Shown piece after piece: positions 20,246-30,764 of a stretch of DNA of 64,000 nucleotides. Position numbers and translations under genes: made by a program. A model generated the notes under the pieces. The model was not told the origin of the DNA, ran no database searches, and worked only from the letters and a program-made list of their open reading frames with translations. Source of the stretch: Arion vulgaris (lineage: Eukaryota; Mollusca; Gastropoda; Stylommatophora; Arionidae); the NCBI GenBank assembly GCA_020796225.1, contig CM036771.1:33554703-33618702 (forward strand), read 5' to 3'. Every line of letters begins with the position of its first letter. The stretch's first letter is position 1.

Positions 20246-20260
20246 GATGATGATGGCTTA
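20197..20260 (-). CDS. C1q gene 1, first coding exon (signal peptide)
   Basis: The acceptor CTGTTTCAG is the complement of 20261-20269. The exon starts TAAGCCATCATCATC and the ATG at 20243-20245 begins a 16-residue hydrophobic signal sequence. The donor GTAAGT is the complement of 20191-20196. The start was chosen because it is the first ATG of the exon and gene 2 has the same layout at 41128-41197. Confidence 0.75.
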
Positions 20261-20378
20261 CTGAAACAGAAAAAAGAAAACTTATTTAACTTTACAATCA
20301 GGAAGTTTATCAAGTGCATATAGTATATATTAAGGAGACATGATGACATTTGAGAAATGTCATGTCACCACTAGCCCT

Positions 20379-20530
20379 TTAGCTGCCAAGGACGTGTATA
20401 AGACGTTTTTCTCATTCACAGCTAAAGACGCATTAACACGTCTGTTATTATCTCTCCTCTGTGCTAAAGACGTGTTAACGCGGTATACATTTCTACTGTC
20501 ACTGCTAAAGGCGTACATTCACGTTTGTGA
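20379..20530. repeat. Degenerate 41-bp tandem repeat, four copies
   Basis: Each unit starts with GCTGCCAAGGACG or GCTAAAGACG and carries (G/A)TTAACACG-like sequence and TTTCTC. Spacing is 39-42 bases. Identity between units is low. It sits just inside intron 1 of C1q gene 1. Confidence 0.55.
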
Positions 20531-20726
20531 CCTAGAAACAAAGAGCAGCTATTTTTAGTTCTGTCTCCGGAAAGTATGTGACAGCGAAAGGGTTTAGTAA
20601 CACCTGTGGTAAGAATACGAAACGTAGATATGTTGGATGCACTCTGAGAAGAAATCATCAAAGATACAGACATTGAAGTGGAAAGCAAAGGATTCTAGAA
20701 AGAAATTACTTCCTAGGTAAACCCTG

Positions 20727-20945
20727 AATCCGGTCTCTGTGGCTGAGTGGTTAAGCCCTTTGCCTTGTGAGTCGAAGGTCGTGGGTTCGAATCCGGACCG
20801 CGCCATTCTGTTCACGAGTGCAGTTTTTTCAGAGACACCTAGGATTGTTGCTGGAGCTACGGAGTTCGGCTTTGTGCAATACTCTCTGCAGGTGGCGTGC
20901 AATTTCTGCGGAGAGGGACCGAGCCAGATGGGATAAAACCCGGTG
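20727..20945 (+). mobile_element. SINE1, tRNA-headed
   Basis: The head reads TCTCTGTGGCTGAGTGGTTA (A box region TGGCTGAGTGG) and GTCGTGGGTTCGAATCC (B box GGTTCGAATCC), 35-40 bases apart, as in a tRNA gene. The body continues TGTTCACGAGTGCAG, TTGCTGGAGCTACGGAGTTC and TGTGCAATACTCTCTGC. Partial relatives are at 13675, 24108 and 49780. The body after the tRNA-like part shows it is a SINE rather than a tRNA gene. Confidence 0.8.
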
Positions 20946-21235
20946 CAATGAAGTCAATCCTTCAGCTTTTAAATCCTTTAAACCTTTCAAACCCTGAATC
21001 GAATTTAACTGAGAAATGTGAAATATATGTTAATGTTGTTGGTTGTTGTGAAATATCTAATGGCAGAGTAGAGATTGATCGATTTGTCTAGGATAGAGTG
21101 ATATGGAGAAATTGCCTGCAGGAAATATATATAACGGTACGAGATGAATATAATAAAGTATGTACAAATATGATAATTAATGCAGATATTAATATGTATG
21201 ACAGTAATAACGATATCAAATTTTCTATGACAGTT

Positions 21236-21437
21236 CTGTGATGCCAGGACTCACAAGGGAAGCAAAGAATATAACCACTGCGACATACAAGGCATGTCGT
21301 AAGAGGCGTCTGATGTAGGGCCATAAGGTACGTGAAGGCGCATAACTGGCGCAACGTACAACCGCTTTTAGGCTCAGATCAGATACAAATCACACAGAAT
21401 GGTTAACTAGTGGAAGAAGAAGAAGAAGAGGAAGATA
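21236..21437 (+). mobile_element. GAA-tailed repeat A with internal deletion
   Basis: GGGAAGCAAAGAATATAACC, GGCATGTCGTAAGAGGCGTC, GGCGCATAACTGGCGCAACG and a (GAA)n end are present. The central AATAAAAAGCG...GGATGTGC part is missing. Confidence 0.7.
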
Positions 21438-21629
21438 AAGTTCTAAAACTAATTATATTTATTTCTTCCTGAATAAAGTGGAACATAGGATAATAACAGT
21501 TGTTCTTCACTTTTCTCGGTCTCTTGTCATTTTCGTATTCGATATGAACAACAGCATGTACATCTACTCTACACTAAAAGTTTATGTTTACGTTACCATG
21601 GAAATGTTTATCTTGTAACATTGACTTAC

Positions 21630-21683
21630 CAAGTATTCGTGTACAAGACGCTGTAACTAATGAACACGTTGTTCAGTTTTATA
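21630..21683 (-). promoter_or_regulatory. Promoter and non-coding exon 1 of C1q gene 1
   Basis: On the minus strand GTGTATAAAACTG (TATA box, complement of 21678-21683) is followed by GTTCATTAGTTAC, then CACGAATACTTG and donor GTAAGT (complement of 21624-21629). The transcript probably starts near 21650 and exon 1 (about 21630-21652) has no ATG. The block is conserved at 314-372 and 48415-48474, which supports function. Confidence 0.65.
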
Positions 21684-21904
21684 CACTTTTGGGGCTTGTT
21701 TAGAAAACATTGTGTCCTTGATAATATATTTTGTGTAAATATGTAGTCAATTAAATCTACAATAGTTGAGATAATTGTTGCGTAAACTTGTTTTTTTTTT
21801 ATACATGACAATAATTATCTTCGGCCTCTATAGATTTGTTTGTCACATTGAGTACAGGTTTACATGTACAAGAACAACAGTTTAATTATTGCTATTATTA
21901 TCAT

Positions 21905-22860
21905 CATCATAATCATTAAATAGCTTGTCCTGAGCAGAACTTTGCTACCCCAATAGTCCTCTGGAATTTCTCTCTCTCATATTCCAGAGGCCTCTGCAGC
22001 CGTCAGGTTCAAGACATCAGTTACATCCGGAATCCATCTTCTCTGTGGTCTTCCTCTTCTTCTCTTTGCCAGGTATGCCTCCTTCCATGATGGTCTTCTC
22101 CAGCCCTTCATGTCTTTTTATATGTTCAAAATATCTCAATTTTCTCTTCTTATTTGTAGCATCAGCCAATTTTCTTTGATTTTGATTTATTTCTGGATAG
22201 ATCTATTTGTTCTCTTCTCTGTTCATGATATACGGAGGACTCTTCTGTAACACTTATATTCAAAGCACATATATGTTTTCCACTGCTTTATTAAATGTCC
22301 ATGCTTCACATTCATACGTTGCCACTGGGAATATGCATGCTCTTAGTATTCTGATCTCTGTTTTCTTATCAGTTCCGTTCCATACTGTTTTTAGATATTT
22401 AATTTTTTGTAAAGCCATGTTTTTCTTCTTTTAGTTTCGTCCATCCCATTTCCATCTGTGTTTAGTAGTGGATCAAGATATTCAAAACTGTTCACATTTT
22501 CTACTTTCTCCGTTAATAAAATATATTTTATCATGTTCGTTTTATCTGTTATCATTTTTTTTTATTTGTTACATTGAGATATAGCTTTTGTTTTTCGCCT
22601 GTATCTTTCACTTCTAATAATTTCTCAATACCTTTTTGTGATGTTGACACTGCATCGTCAGCATATCTTAGTTCAGGTATTTCTCTTCCACCGATTATAA
22701 AAGGATTGTTCTTTTCCGCTATCTTCTGTAACATTCTTCATGATGTTTTCTGCATATATATTAAGCAGAAAGGCGACAGAATGCAGCCTTGTCTAACTCC
22801 TATCCGATGTCAAACCAGTTTAATGTATCATCACATGTTCTTACAGCCCAATCTTCTAGC
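21905..22860 (-). mobile_element. LINE 3' half with reverse transcriptase YADD motif
   Basis: On the minus strand an RT segment (RQGCILSPFLLNIYAENIM, then IPELRYADDAV with the catalytic YADD) is followed by broken downstream sequence and the family end (tail CAAGCTATTTAATGATTATG). Stops and frameshifts are frequent. The copy is 5' truncated. Confidence 0.75.
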
Positions 22861-22904
22861 ATTTGCCACTGCTATTATATTCACAGAAAACTGGTTGATG
22901 CTAC

Positions 22905-23150
22905 ACATACGAAAGCGAAAATTGATATATTTTGAACATATAAAAAGAAAGGAAGGGCTGGAGAACACCATCATGGAAGGAGGCACACCGGCAAAGAGAG
23001 GAAGAGGAAGACCACGGAGAAGGTAGATTCAGGATGTAACTGATGGTCTGAACATGCATGCTGCAGTTGCAGGACATCTGGCATGTGAGAGAGAGAGAAG
23101 TTCGGAGGACTGTTGGGGTGGCAAAGTTCTGCTCAGGACAAGTTATTTGA
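22905..23150 (+). mobile_element. LINE 3' end, plus-strand copy
   Basis: Encodes RKRKLIYFEHIKRKEGLEN, TIMEGGTPAKRGRGRPRRR, then after a stop IQDVTDGLNMHAAVAGHLA and EDCWGGKVLLRTSY. It lies tail-out next to the opposite copy at 21905-22860, forming an inverted pair. Confidence 0.75.
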
Positions 23151-23189
23151 TGATTATCTTCTACATAATTATACGTTTTTATCCGAGGA

Positions 23190-23408
23190 TTCATGGCAAG
23201 TGGTTCGGGCAACAAGTTTCCTGAAAAGATCACAATTGAGGATCTAAATTTCAAGTATCTCTGAAGTTGGCGAATGCTCGCCGGCATGGAGAGGATCACT
23301 AATCAAACGGTAAAGTAGGCTTTTATTCAAAAATCAGTCAGAAGCCCGATACCAGGTGCCATGACTAACGCCTAAATTCACAGCGGGCCAACGCAGAAGA
23401 AGAAGATA
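23190..23408 (+). repeat. Unclassified GAA-tailed sequence
   Basis: A moderately GC-rich stretch (GGCGAATGCTCGCCGGCATG, AGCCCGATACCAGGTGCC, ACAGCGGGCCAACGCAG) ends in AGAAGAAGAAGA like the other retroelements here. No second copy is seen in the window. Confidence 0.35.
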
Positions 23409-23534
23409 AGCTTGTATCTACTCTCTCGTGCAGTCTTTACATATATTCACGTGACTTAGCATAACTAGAGCTGATTGTGTTTACGCCGTATCTCAGAATA
23501 CTAAGGAATAATGAATTTATAAAATTGTGATTGT

Positions 23535-24107
23535 GAATAAGTAGTTATGTGTTATTAGTTAACAGAACATAACAATGAGATATTCAATAATATTTAGGAA
23601 TGTTTAACCTTGACACATACGAGTACATGTCTATTGTTTGTTTTTTGCCTAGTTGTTTGACTATGTAGAAAACAATGAGTTGCATCATACAAGTACAGTG
23701 ATGGAAAGGACTTAGCCACGTTATGCGAATGAATCCAGTTTGACCATGTGAACATCAGACTGGAAAATAAAACGAGAACGATCAAGAACATGAAGACAAA
23801 CAAGGCAGTGCCGTGCTATGATACACAGAGGCGGCCGCAACAGGCGGTACCGTAATGGAGGCGGCATAAGCAGCAAAAGAAAAATCACAATTGAATGTTA
23901 TTTTAAAGAAATATCATGTAAGGGGCGGTATTTCGAAGACTTGCATCATACTGAGAAAATATACCGCACATACCTGGAGACAAACGATGTGAGAAGAAAT
24001 GTTTGCAGTATCTCAAATGTGCAGTATTCTACAGAGAGTTACAAGGGACTAGAGCACATGGAAACCTATACAGAATAAACATGTAAGTACACAATCTATC
24101 ATTTTGA
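23535..24107. repeat. Upstream block of C1q unit 1
   Basis: Aligns with 1020-1425 and 48790-49150/49735-49790. The last part (AAACATGTAAGTACACAATC, TTGAGTGTCTATG, GCTAAG) is followed by SINE1 sequence exactly as at 49745-49790, so that SINE insertion is older than the duplication. Confidence 0.6.
23802..23977 (-). mobile_element. MITE, GGGCCGTGC family, reverse copy
   Basis: CAGTGCCGTGCTATGATACA, CAGAGGCGGCCGC and GGCGGTACCGTAA lead to CTTGCATCATACTGAGAAAA and TATACCGCACATACCTGG. Ends are imperfect inverted repeats. It is the reverse of the copies at 37970-38207 and 60193-60366. It interrupts the C1q upstream block. Confidence 0.65.
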
Positions 24108-24215
24108 GTGTCTATGTTGCTAAGTGATCACGCCGTTTATCTTAAGTTCTCAATGTTAGAACCGGGCTGTGCCGTTCTGTTGACGAGTGAATTTCTTCAG
24201 AGATCACTAGGATTA
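24108..24215 (+). mobile_element. SINE1, degenerate copy
   Basis: TTGCTAAGTGATCACGCCGT, CCGGGCTGTGCCGTTCTGTT and GACGAGTGAATTTCTTCAGA match SINE1. The B box is mutated. Its flank is shared with 49780. Confidence 0.55.
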
Positions 24216-24359
24216 GAAGGAGAACGTGATTTTCTGTTTAAATATTTAATGTAAAGTTTTAATTTCTGTTTAAGCATGTTTATTAACCTTATTATAGCTG
24301 AGATGACACGAACTTTCTATTGTAATTCAAGATTGAACTTCTTTACTGTATATGTAATA

Positions 24360-24545
24360 AGTATAACGAGTACAGAGCAAGAGGAAGACAACGCAAGAGA
24401 TAGAGCGACAGCATAAGCAACACCATGAATAACAGCTTACAAAGTGCATTAGAACAAACACACACAAGATTACCACATCCCCCGCCTCAACACTTCTATA
24501 AAGACGTAAATGGTGGATGAGAAGAAGATCTGTCAAGAAAATTAA
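24360..24545 (+). mobile_element. LINE 3' tail
   Basis: AGAGCAAGAGGAAGACAACG, CATGAATAACAGCTTACAAA and GTGCATTAGAACAAACACAC encode the RARGRQRKR...NNSLQSALEQTHTRL end also seen on the minus strand at 18798-18880. Confidence 0.6.
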
Positions 24546-24689
24546 ATAGCCCTATATCATGAAGAGCCCTTAATATTGCCGATAAATAATTTAATAATTT
24601 CCTTTATCTCGATTGGAAGACTGCAGAATCGTTACAGTGTCTTTTCTGAAATAGTGTCTTTACAAATAGCACCGAACTAAACCAAAATT

Positions 24690-25690
24690 GGAAAATAGAG
24701 GAAACGATGAAACAAAATCAGGAGTAAGACAGGGTTGTGTGCTCTCACCTATTCTCTTCAACATATATATAGACAGAATAGTGAAAGAGGCACAGTGCGA
24801 AAAAGACCTTATTGACATAGACAACGATCACGACGACCAATTAATCAACCAAATCATCGAATTGCTTTTTGCGGACGACCAAAGTTTAATCTATTAAGAT
24901 GAAGATCAGCTACAACATCACATGAATTCACTGCTAATAGCATATAGAAAGTACAATATGAAAATCAACAAACAAAAGACCGAGACCATGAAAATCAGCA
25001 GAACACCAAGCCAAGCAAACATACAAATAGATAACCCCAGAGTAAAGCAAGTTTCTGAATTCAAATATTTAGGCAGCATTTTCACAGAGGACGGAAAACT
25101 CAATAGAGAAATATAGACAAGGTGTCAAAAAGCAAATGCAGTGGCCTACCATCTGGCACCATTACTACAACACCCAAAGATCAAGATGGAAGTGAAAAGA
25201 CAGATGATAAAAAGTGTTTTCCTACCAACGCTTTGTTACCATGGGCCAAACATGGTCTCTTACAGCAACACATCACAGAAAGCTCACCACGTGTGAAATG
25301 AAATGCTTGAGGAAGGCAGTGGGAGTCACTAGGAAAGACAGACTACGAAATGAGGACATCGGAAGCAGAGTGGGCATAACTTCATGCACTGAATACATCG
25401 AAAAACAACAAATGCAGTGGTGTGGACATTTAATGAGAATGAAATACAATCAACCACCAATAACAGAATACAATAAAAAGAGATCGGATACTAGAGCTAA
25501 GGGAAGACCAAGAAAAAGATGGATAGACAATATCAAGACTACACTACATAAACACGGATACAACACAACAAGGGCGACTCATCTAGCCCTAGAACGCAAA
25601 TTAAAGCTCCCATCCCTACGCTTAACGGCAAGAGTGGACAGCCAACTACATCTTCCACCTGGGAATAGACAATAGACAATAGACGATGAA
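24690..25690 (+). mobile_element. LINE 3' half with reverse transcriptase
   Basis: Encodes SGVRQGCVLSPILFNIYIDR, LLFADDQSLIY (catalytic FADD), MKINKQKTETMKIS, VKQVSEFKYLGSIFTEDGK, then TTCEMKCLRKAVGVTRKD, YIEKQQMQWCGHLMRMKY and AKGRPRKRWIDNIKT. Frame changes occur at 24897, 25116 and 25250. It ends in GAATAGACAATAGACAATAG. It is 5' truncated, one of the better preserved RT regions here. Confidence 0.8.
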
Positions 25691-25696
25691 AAGTGT

Positions 25697-26025
25697 ATTA
25701 ACTATAAAGAAATCTTACTGCTCAGTCAAACAGGAAAAAAAGGGAAGAAAAAAAACAATATGGAAAATAAGAGGGAAAATAGTATACGAACTAAAGAGAC
25801 ATCTTACTTCTCTGTGCTCAGTCACACAGGAAAAATGTTTAAAATTATGACAAAATAGAGAAAATAGAAAAGTATACTAACTATAGAAAAATAAATCTTA
25901 CTGCTCAGTCACACAGGAAAAATGTGAAAATAACAATATGGAAAAATTGAGGAAACAAGAAAATATATACTAACTATAGAGAATTTATAATATGAGATTT
26001 TACTGCTCAGCCACACAGTGAAACT
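25697..26025. repeat. Tandem repeat of about 90-110 bp, four copies
   Basis: CTTACTGCTCAGTCACACAG, GAAAAATG and TACTAACTATAGA recur four times with variable A-rich spacers. It directly joins the LINE tail on its left and the SINE2 tail on its right. Confidence 0.7.
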
Positions 26026-26029
26026 GTTG

Positions 26030-26420
26030 GATTGATTGATAGGACCATGGTCAGTGACTTCCATGAGTAACCATGTGTGTTCCGATCTCTTTCTTACACA
26101 GGAAGATCTCAGCTGTAGTGCACGAACTCCGTAGCACCGGCGAAGGTCCTGTGTAATTTTAAAGTGGATAAGACATTTTGTACTGAATTTTATTTTAAAT
26201 CTTTTTCTAATGAATTTGATGGGTAGCTGCATTCCAGACTGCTCTTCTCGATTTTGAACTGCCAATGGTTTTTTTACTGCTGAAATGGAACACAGCACCT
26301 ACGTTTTATCGTCCGTCTCCGATAGAACTAGGAACTCGATCTCACCTACTTGATATCAGGAATCTCTGGAAAAATAACCAGATTGCTTCACAAGGAAGCC
26401 TGTGGCCCCTGTGGCACCTG
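26030..26420 (-). mobile_element. SINE2, reverse copy
   Basis: Starts TTGGATTGATTGATAGGACC (tail), then CCGATCTCTTTCTTACACAG, GAACTCCGTAGCACCGG, CGTTTTATCGTCCGTCTCCG, TCGATCTCACCTACTTGATA and GGAATCTCTGGAAAAATAAC. Same order as 15530-15965. The tRNA-like head is eroded. Confidence 0.7.
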
Positions 26421-26454
26421 TGGCACGAGATAAACTAAGCTGGCTTCAAAATGA

Positions 26455-26697
26455 AAATCGGGGCATATCCTTTACAGGACGTAGCCATCAACCACAGTAA
26501 ACGAGTCGTTGATTTTCTAGGCACCACTTATACGTTCAGTAGTTTGCCATTGCTTTCTGAACGGTGAGGTCTATTTTTACCTTTCGTAAAAATCTCTCTG
26601 AAACGAATTTGCTTCCAAACTTGCAGACCGTGGAGTTTGAACCTGGTGCGCTTGGGTTGTGATCGAACTCACTACTGCTTGAGCTACAGACCCTGAC
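26455..26697 (-). mobile_element. SINE3, tRNA-headed
   Basis: The minus strand begins GGGTCTGTAGCTCAAGCAGT (A box TAGCTCAAGCAG) and has CAGGTTCAAACTCC (B box GGTTCAAACTCC) about 45 bases on. The body continues with AGCAAATTCGTTTCAGAGAG and AAAGGTAAAAATAGACCTC. Only one copy is seen here. Confidence 0.6.
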
Positions 26698-26879
26698 GTC
26701 TGTACTCAAGACATATCAAGATTCATAAATTGTGTTGTGATGTTTTCTGCTTAAAATGCAGTTGAGAGAAGAAAAGGAACTTATAATAGGAAGTGAGGAG
26801 TGTGACTAAACAATGATTCACATAAACCATCAATGTGCATACCCTTTGACATCTGTTGTGACAATCCAGACACTTATCT

Positions 26880-27245
26880 TCACCTTTGTTCCGGGGTCAT
26901 GCTGGGGGTGAAGGGCAATGAGAGAGCAGATGCACTGGTGGGCAATTCAATGGGTCTTCGATGGACAAAAGCGACATCATCAACGCCCTCAAAGAAAACA
27001 TATGCTCTGATGATTTCAACGTAGAAGGTAAAGGGTATTCTCTGCCTCGGTTGCGCAAGTTGTGCACACCGATAGGTGTGGCGTGGTGTGGCAAGACAGG
27101 AAAACCACTAGAGAAAATCCAGTAGATACATCAATCAACATAGAACTGGAGATGTTAGTTTAAACACACTGAGATACATTCTTTGAAGGAGATGGGAGCA
27201 ATTATAGACATCCGATGTGCGATTATGATCCTCAAATGAACAATG
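26880..27245 (+). mobile_element. LINE RNase H fragment hosting a 17-bp array
   Basis: Encodes YLHLCSGVMLGVKGNERADA (the GNERAD block with catalytic Asp), then a frameshifted C-terminal part. The same family's 3' end resumes after the minisatellite as TCTGCAATGAGTGCTTTGAT, GTCAGTCCAATAATCAATAC. It is broken. Confidence 0.6.
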
Positions 27246-27248
27246 ACG

Positions 27249-27469
27249 GAAAATAGTACTTATGTGAAAATAGTACTTATGTGAAAATAGTACTTATGTG
27301 AAAATAGTACTTATGTGAAAATAGTACTTATGTGAAAATAGTACTTATGTGAAAATAGTACTTATGTGAAAATAGTACTTATGTGAAAATAGTACTTATG
27401 TGAAAATAGTACTTATGTGAAAATAGTACTTATGTGAAAATAGTACTTATGTGAAAATAGTACTTATGT
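27249..27469. repeat. 17-bp minisatellite, thirteen perfect copies
   Basis: GAAAATAGTACTTATGT is repeated thirteen times without a single mismatch, indicating very recent expansion or gene-conversion homogenisation. It lies inside the 3' end of an RNase H-bearing LINE. Confidence 0.95.
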
Positions 27470-27654
27470 GTCTGCAATGAGTGCTTTGATGTCAGTCCAA
27501 TAATCAATACAAATATTATTAGAGATATCTAAAATATCTAGTTTTAACAAGGCAGTGGAAAACCATATATGTGCTTTTAAATATAAGTGTTACAGAAGTC
27601 CTTCGTATAGCATGGACAAAGAAGAGAACAAATAGATCTGTACAAATAGTCACC

Positions 27655-27905
27655 CGAGTGGTTACCGGGGCCCAAAGTTGGGGTGTAAAGAATAGAACCA
27701 CTGCTACTTGCCACGCATGTCGTAGGAGGCGACTAAGGAGGTTTGGCTGAAATCGGATGCATGTGTCCTAAGCGTGTAGAAGTCTATGCGTTTAGGGTCT
27801 TACCAAACCAATGTGCAACGTATACACGTTCTTGGCAAAGACTAAACATATCACAGATTGATTAAAATTGGTCGTAAAGAACGAACGCAAAGAAGAAGAA
27901 GATCT
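27655..27905 (+). mobile_element. GAA-tailed repeat B
   Basis: GGTTACCGGGGCCCAAAGTT, GTAAAGAATAGAACCACTGC, GCATGTCGTAGGAGGCGACT, AAGGAGGTTTGGCTGAAATC, TACCAAACCAATGTGCAACG, TTCTTGGCAAAGA and a GAAGAAGAAGA tail. A second copy is at 33345-33580. It shares its 5' third with repeat A but has a different body. Confidence 0.75.
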
Positions 27906-27924
27906 GTACAGAAAAAAAGGCAAA

Positions 27925-28195
27925 ATCAAAGAAAACTGGCTGATGCTACAAATAAGAAAGAAAAAAATGAGATATTTTGACATATAAAAAGACACGAGAG
28001 GCTGGAGAAGACTATCATGGAAAGAGGCATACCGGCAAAGATAAGAAGTGGAAGACCACAGAGAAGATGGATTCGGGATGTATCTGACGGTTTGAACCTG
28101 ACGGTTGCAGAAGCAGGATATCTGGCCTATGAGAGAGAGAAATTAGGAGGACTGTTGAGGTGGGAAAGTTGTGCTCTGGACAAACTATATCATGA
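27925..28195 (+). mobile_element. LINE 3' end
   Basis: Frames encode RKKKMRYFD, then MERGIPAKIRSGRPQRRWIR, DVSDGLNLTVAEAGYLAYER and an ALDKLYHE end. It is the same terminus as 22905-23150 and again very short. Confidence 0.7.
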
Positions 28196-28204
28196 ATGAA
28201 TAAG

Positions 28205-29835
28205 TATTCTTCTTTTCGAACGTTCTTCACGGCCAATGTTATCATTCTTTTTGTGATATATAATTGGTTCTTTGACAAGAACGCGTGATCTACGTTGATC
28301 GATTATGCGCCTATGATGAACATGTCCGCCCATCCGGTTTCAGCCAGCTTTTTATTTACTAGGTGAACTTTCCCTAGGGTACGATCCTTTCTGCCGACTA
28401 TTTCGGTCCGGATCTTCGCCTTTTCGATCACCTGTGCCGTATATTTGGGCTTTATGATCTACGCCAAACAGTGACTTACTACTGTTATTGAACTTTATGA
28501 CCGTGAAGTCGTTCCGGATTAGGAACATTTCTCGGGGCTTATAAGCTTGCCCTCGGACGGCGTCTTACTCGTATAATCACCGTAAAGCTTGTCCTCGGAC
28601 GGCGTCTTACTCGTATAAAACACCGTGCAAGTTTGTTCTCGGACGGCATCTTACTCGTATAAAACACCGTGTAAAGCTTGTCCTCGGACGGCATCTTGCT
28701 CGTATAAAACACCGTGTAAAGCTTGTCCTTGGACGGCGTCTTACTCGTATAAAACACCGTGTAAAGCTTGTCCTCAGACGGCGTCTTACCCGTATAAAAC
28801 ACCATGTAAAGTATCGGCCTTCGCCAATGTTCGGATTCGGACAGCCTGTCCGATCTTTACATTGTCGACCTTACTTTATTGTTCACTTTTGAGTTTGTTC
28901 CGGAGTAGGAACATTCTCAGCCTTTACGAGACGCGGGTCGGTACGTGGCAATTTTCAGTTCTGCTGAGCATTTTTCCTAGCCTCAGGAAACACCGGACTG
29001 GACCAATCCCAAATAATGTAGATGGACGTTTCAATCGGCGCTAGCAACGCAACTGAGATTTTGCGCTCGCCACCATCACCCGCCTCAGTTTTTCCGGGGA
29101 TGTTAGTCCTTATCGCAACAGTACCTTGCACGGTTTTCCCAGAGATGGCAGTTTCGTTATGCACTAAGACGCTAATTTATGTTTTGCACTCGGTCAACCT
29201 TGCGCAGTAAATGTATCTGCGCCAGGCCACCGATACGGAGTTAGCTGCAATCTTCCCTCGTACCGACACGAGTGTAGTTTTTTTATTTGTTACGCATCTG
29301 ACTTATTTATTCTTGCCCCACAGTTGGCAATGTTTGCCCCCTCCTTAGGACTTCGAGTTTCGCTCTATGTGGGCTCACGTTTCGTCACTGGATGCACCCT
29401 TCATCCTTTCCTGTTTACTAATCTCACTGTCGGCAGAGAAACTGGTAATTTGTGGCGGGACCTTTGACTTACACTTCAATCTTGTGTATGGAGTCTCTTG
29501 CTCCGGAGATGGCGATTTGCATTCGGCCCCTACTCCGGGGGAGTAGGGATTCTATCAAAGACGTTTCGCTGCTGTTTCTTTTTGTTCGGGAACTTGGGAA
29601 ATATTTTGTTGGACATCGGCCTGGAGATTCGTACATTTTGTTCGTATGGACCTGCATTGCTTTTCCGTACTTGCACTGCTACCACTACCAGTAGTTCTCC
29701 CCAATCTCTGCTCCCATTAGCCAGACCGGAACCAATGTCTGTTTCCAGGGTCACCACGTGGAGGTAGGGGTCTTGATTAGTGCCGGCTCACTAATCCTGG
29801 CACACCCTCTTACACGACTTTGACCCCGAATGAGT
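28205..29835 (-). mobile_element. Jockey-like LINE 5' region, reverse copy
   Basis: This GC-rich block stands out from its AT-rich surroundings. Read on the minus strand it matches 41466-42762 and, less closely, 44285-45480: GGTGACCCTGGAAACAGAC, CCGGTCTGGCTAA, the ATCGGTGGCCTGGCGCAGAT region, ACATCCCCGGAAAAACTGAG, GGCGGGTGATGGTGGCGAGC, and TACCCTAGGGAAAG. In the 45-kb copy this kind of region precedes the endonuclease ORF. It carries no intact protein-coding frame. It also holds the 45-bp array. Confidence 0.6.
28540..28815. repeat. 45-bp minisatellite in the LINE 5' region, six copies
   Basis: The unit is TAAAGCTTGTCCTCGGACGG, CGTCTTACTCGTATAAAACA, CCGTG. The homologous place in the 42.4-kb copy (42425-42475, complement) holds this sequence once. 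Outer copies differ most, as expected for local expansion by unequal exchange or slippage. Confidence 0.9.
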
Positions 29836-30080
29836 ATTAATAACTTAAACCGATAGAAAATAAATAACAATGAATTATTGAATTGTTGATCGTGACTGAA
29901 CATAATAAATAAACAAGAGTTCATGTATTTGTTTGACAAAGTATTTATTGCAATAATTGAGAAGCACTATATATGGCATGTTGGATACATGAAGAAATGA
30001 AGTATATTAAACAATTGTAGAATGTTAATATAAGGGTTTATCGACACACTCATTTATTAAAATTATATCCGTCTTTGTTA
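29836..30080. repeat. 3'-flanking block of the C1q units (unit 2)
   Basis: AATAACAATGAATTATTGAA, TGATCGTGACTGAA, TCATGTATTTGTTTGACAAA, GTATTTATTGCAATAATTGA and GAAGCACTATAT match 9640-9800 and 62260-62400. Confidence 0.6.
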
Positions 30081-30084
30081 TTTT

Positions 30085-30560
30085 ATTATCCATCGTCAAA
30101 TAGCTTGCCTTGAGTAGAACTTTGCCACCCCAACAGTCCTTTTGGATTTCTCTCTCATAGGCCAGATGTCCCGCTTCTCCAATCGTCATGTTCAACCCAT
30201 CAGTTACAACCTGAATCCATCTTCACCGTGGTCTTCCTCTCTTCTTTACCGGTATGTCTCCTTCCGTGATGGTCTTCTCCAGCCCTTCATGTCTTTTTAT
30301 ATGTCCAAAATACCTCAATTTTCTCTTTCTTATTTTAGCATCAACCAGTTTTCTTTGATTGTAAGTTCTTTCTGGATAGATCTATTTGTTCTCTTCCTGT
30401 CCAAGATATACGAAGGACTCTTCTGTAACACATATTTAAAAGCACATATATGTTTTTCCACTGCTTTATTAAATGTCCATGCTTCACACCCACACGTTGC
30501 CACTGGATATATACATGTTCTTAGTATTCTGACTTTGCTTTCCTATCAGTTCCATTCCAT
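30085..30560 (-). mobile_element. LINE 3' end, reverse copy
   Basis: AATAGCTTGCCTTGAGTAGA, CCACCCCAACAGTCC, CATGTTCAACCCATCAGTTA, CTTCATGTCTTTTTATATGT and CCACTGCTTTATTAAATGTC have the order of 21905-22400. It contains no intact frame. Confidence 0.75.
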
Positions 30561-30764
30561 ACTGTTTTTAGTTGGTTTTATCGTTTGTTTTGGTATTATT
30601 ATTACTCATACAAAATGTATTCCGTCGCATTCTGTTTGCTTGATTTAATGTAATATTAATCTGTTCTGCAAAATTACGTGTCCTTCATTGGCAAAACACG
30701 TAATCACAGTACTGTAGTTTTCCAAATTGCAAAAACAATGTCAAAATTGTTTTTGTAATTTGTA

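Noticed and set aside
20340..20600. piggyBac-type MITE
   Set aside because: CCCTTT...AAAGGG-like ends were noticed, but no TTAA target copies flank them and the interior is better described as a degenerate 41-bp tandem repeat.
20727..20815. A genuine tRNA gene
   Set aside because: A and B boxes are present, but the sequence continues into a body shared with 13675, 24108 and 49780, which marks a SINE, and a clean acceptor stem is not apparent.
26897..27094. Minus-strand frame as a gene
   Set aside because: It is antisense to an RNase H fragment with a recognisable GNERAD block on the plus strand.
28625..29044. Plus-strand 139-codon frame with repeated ASYSYKTPCKACP
   Set aside because: It is the 45-bp minisatellite in the LINE 5' region, again a multiple of three.
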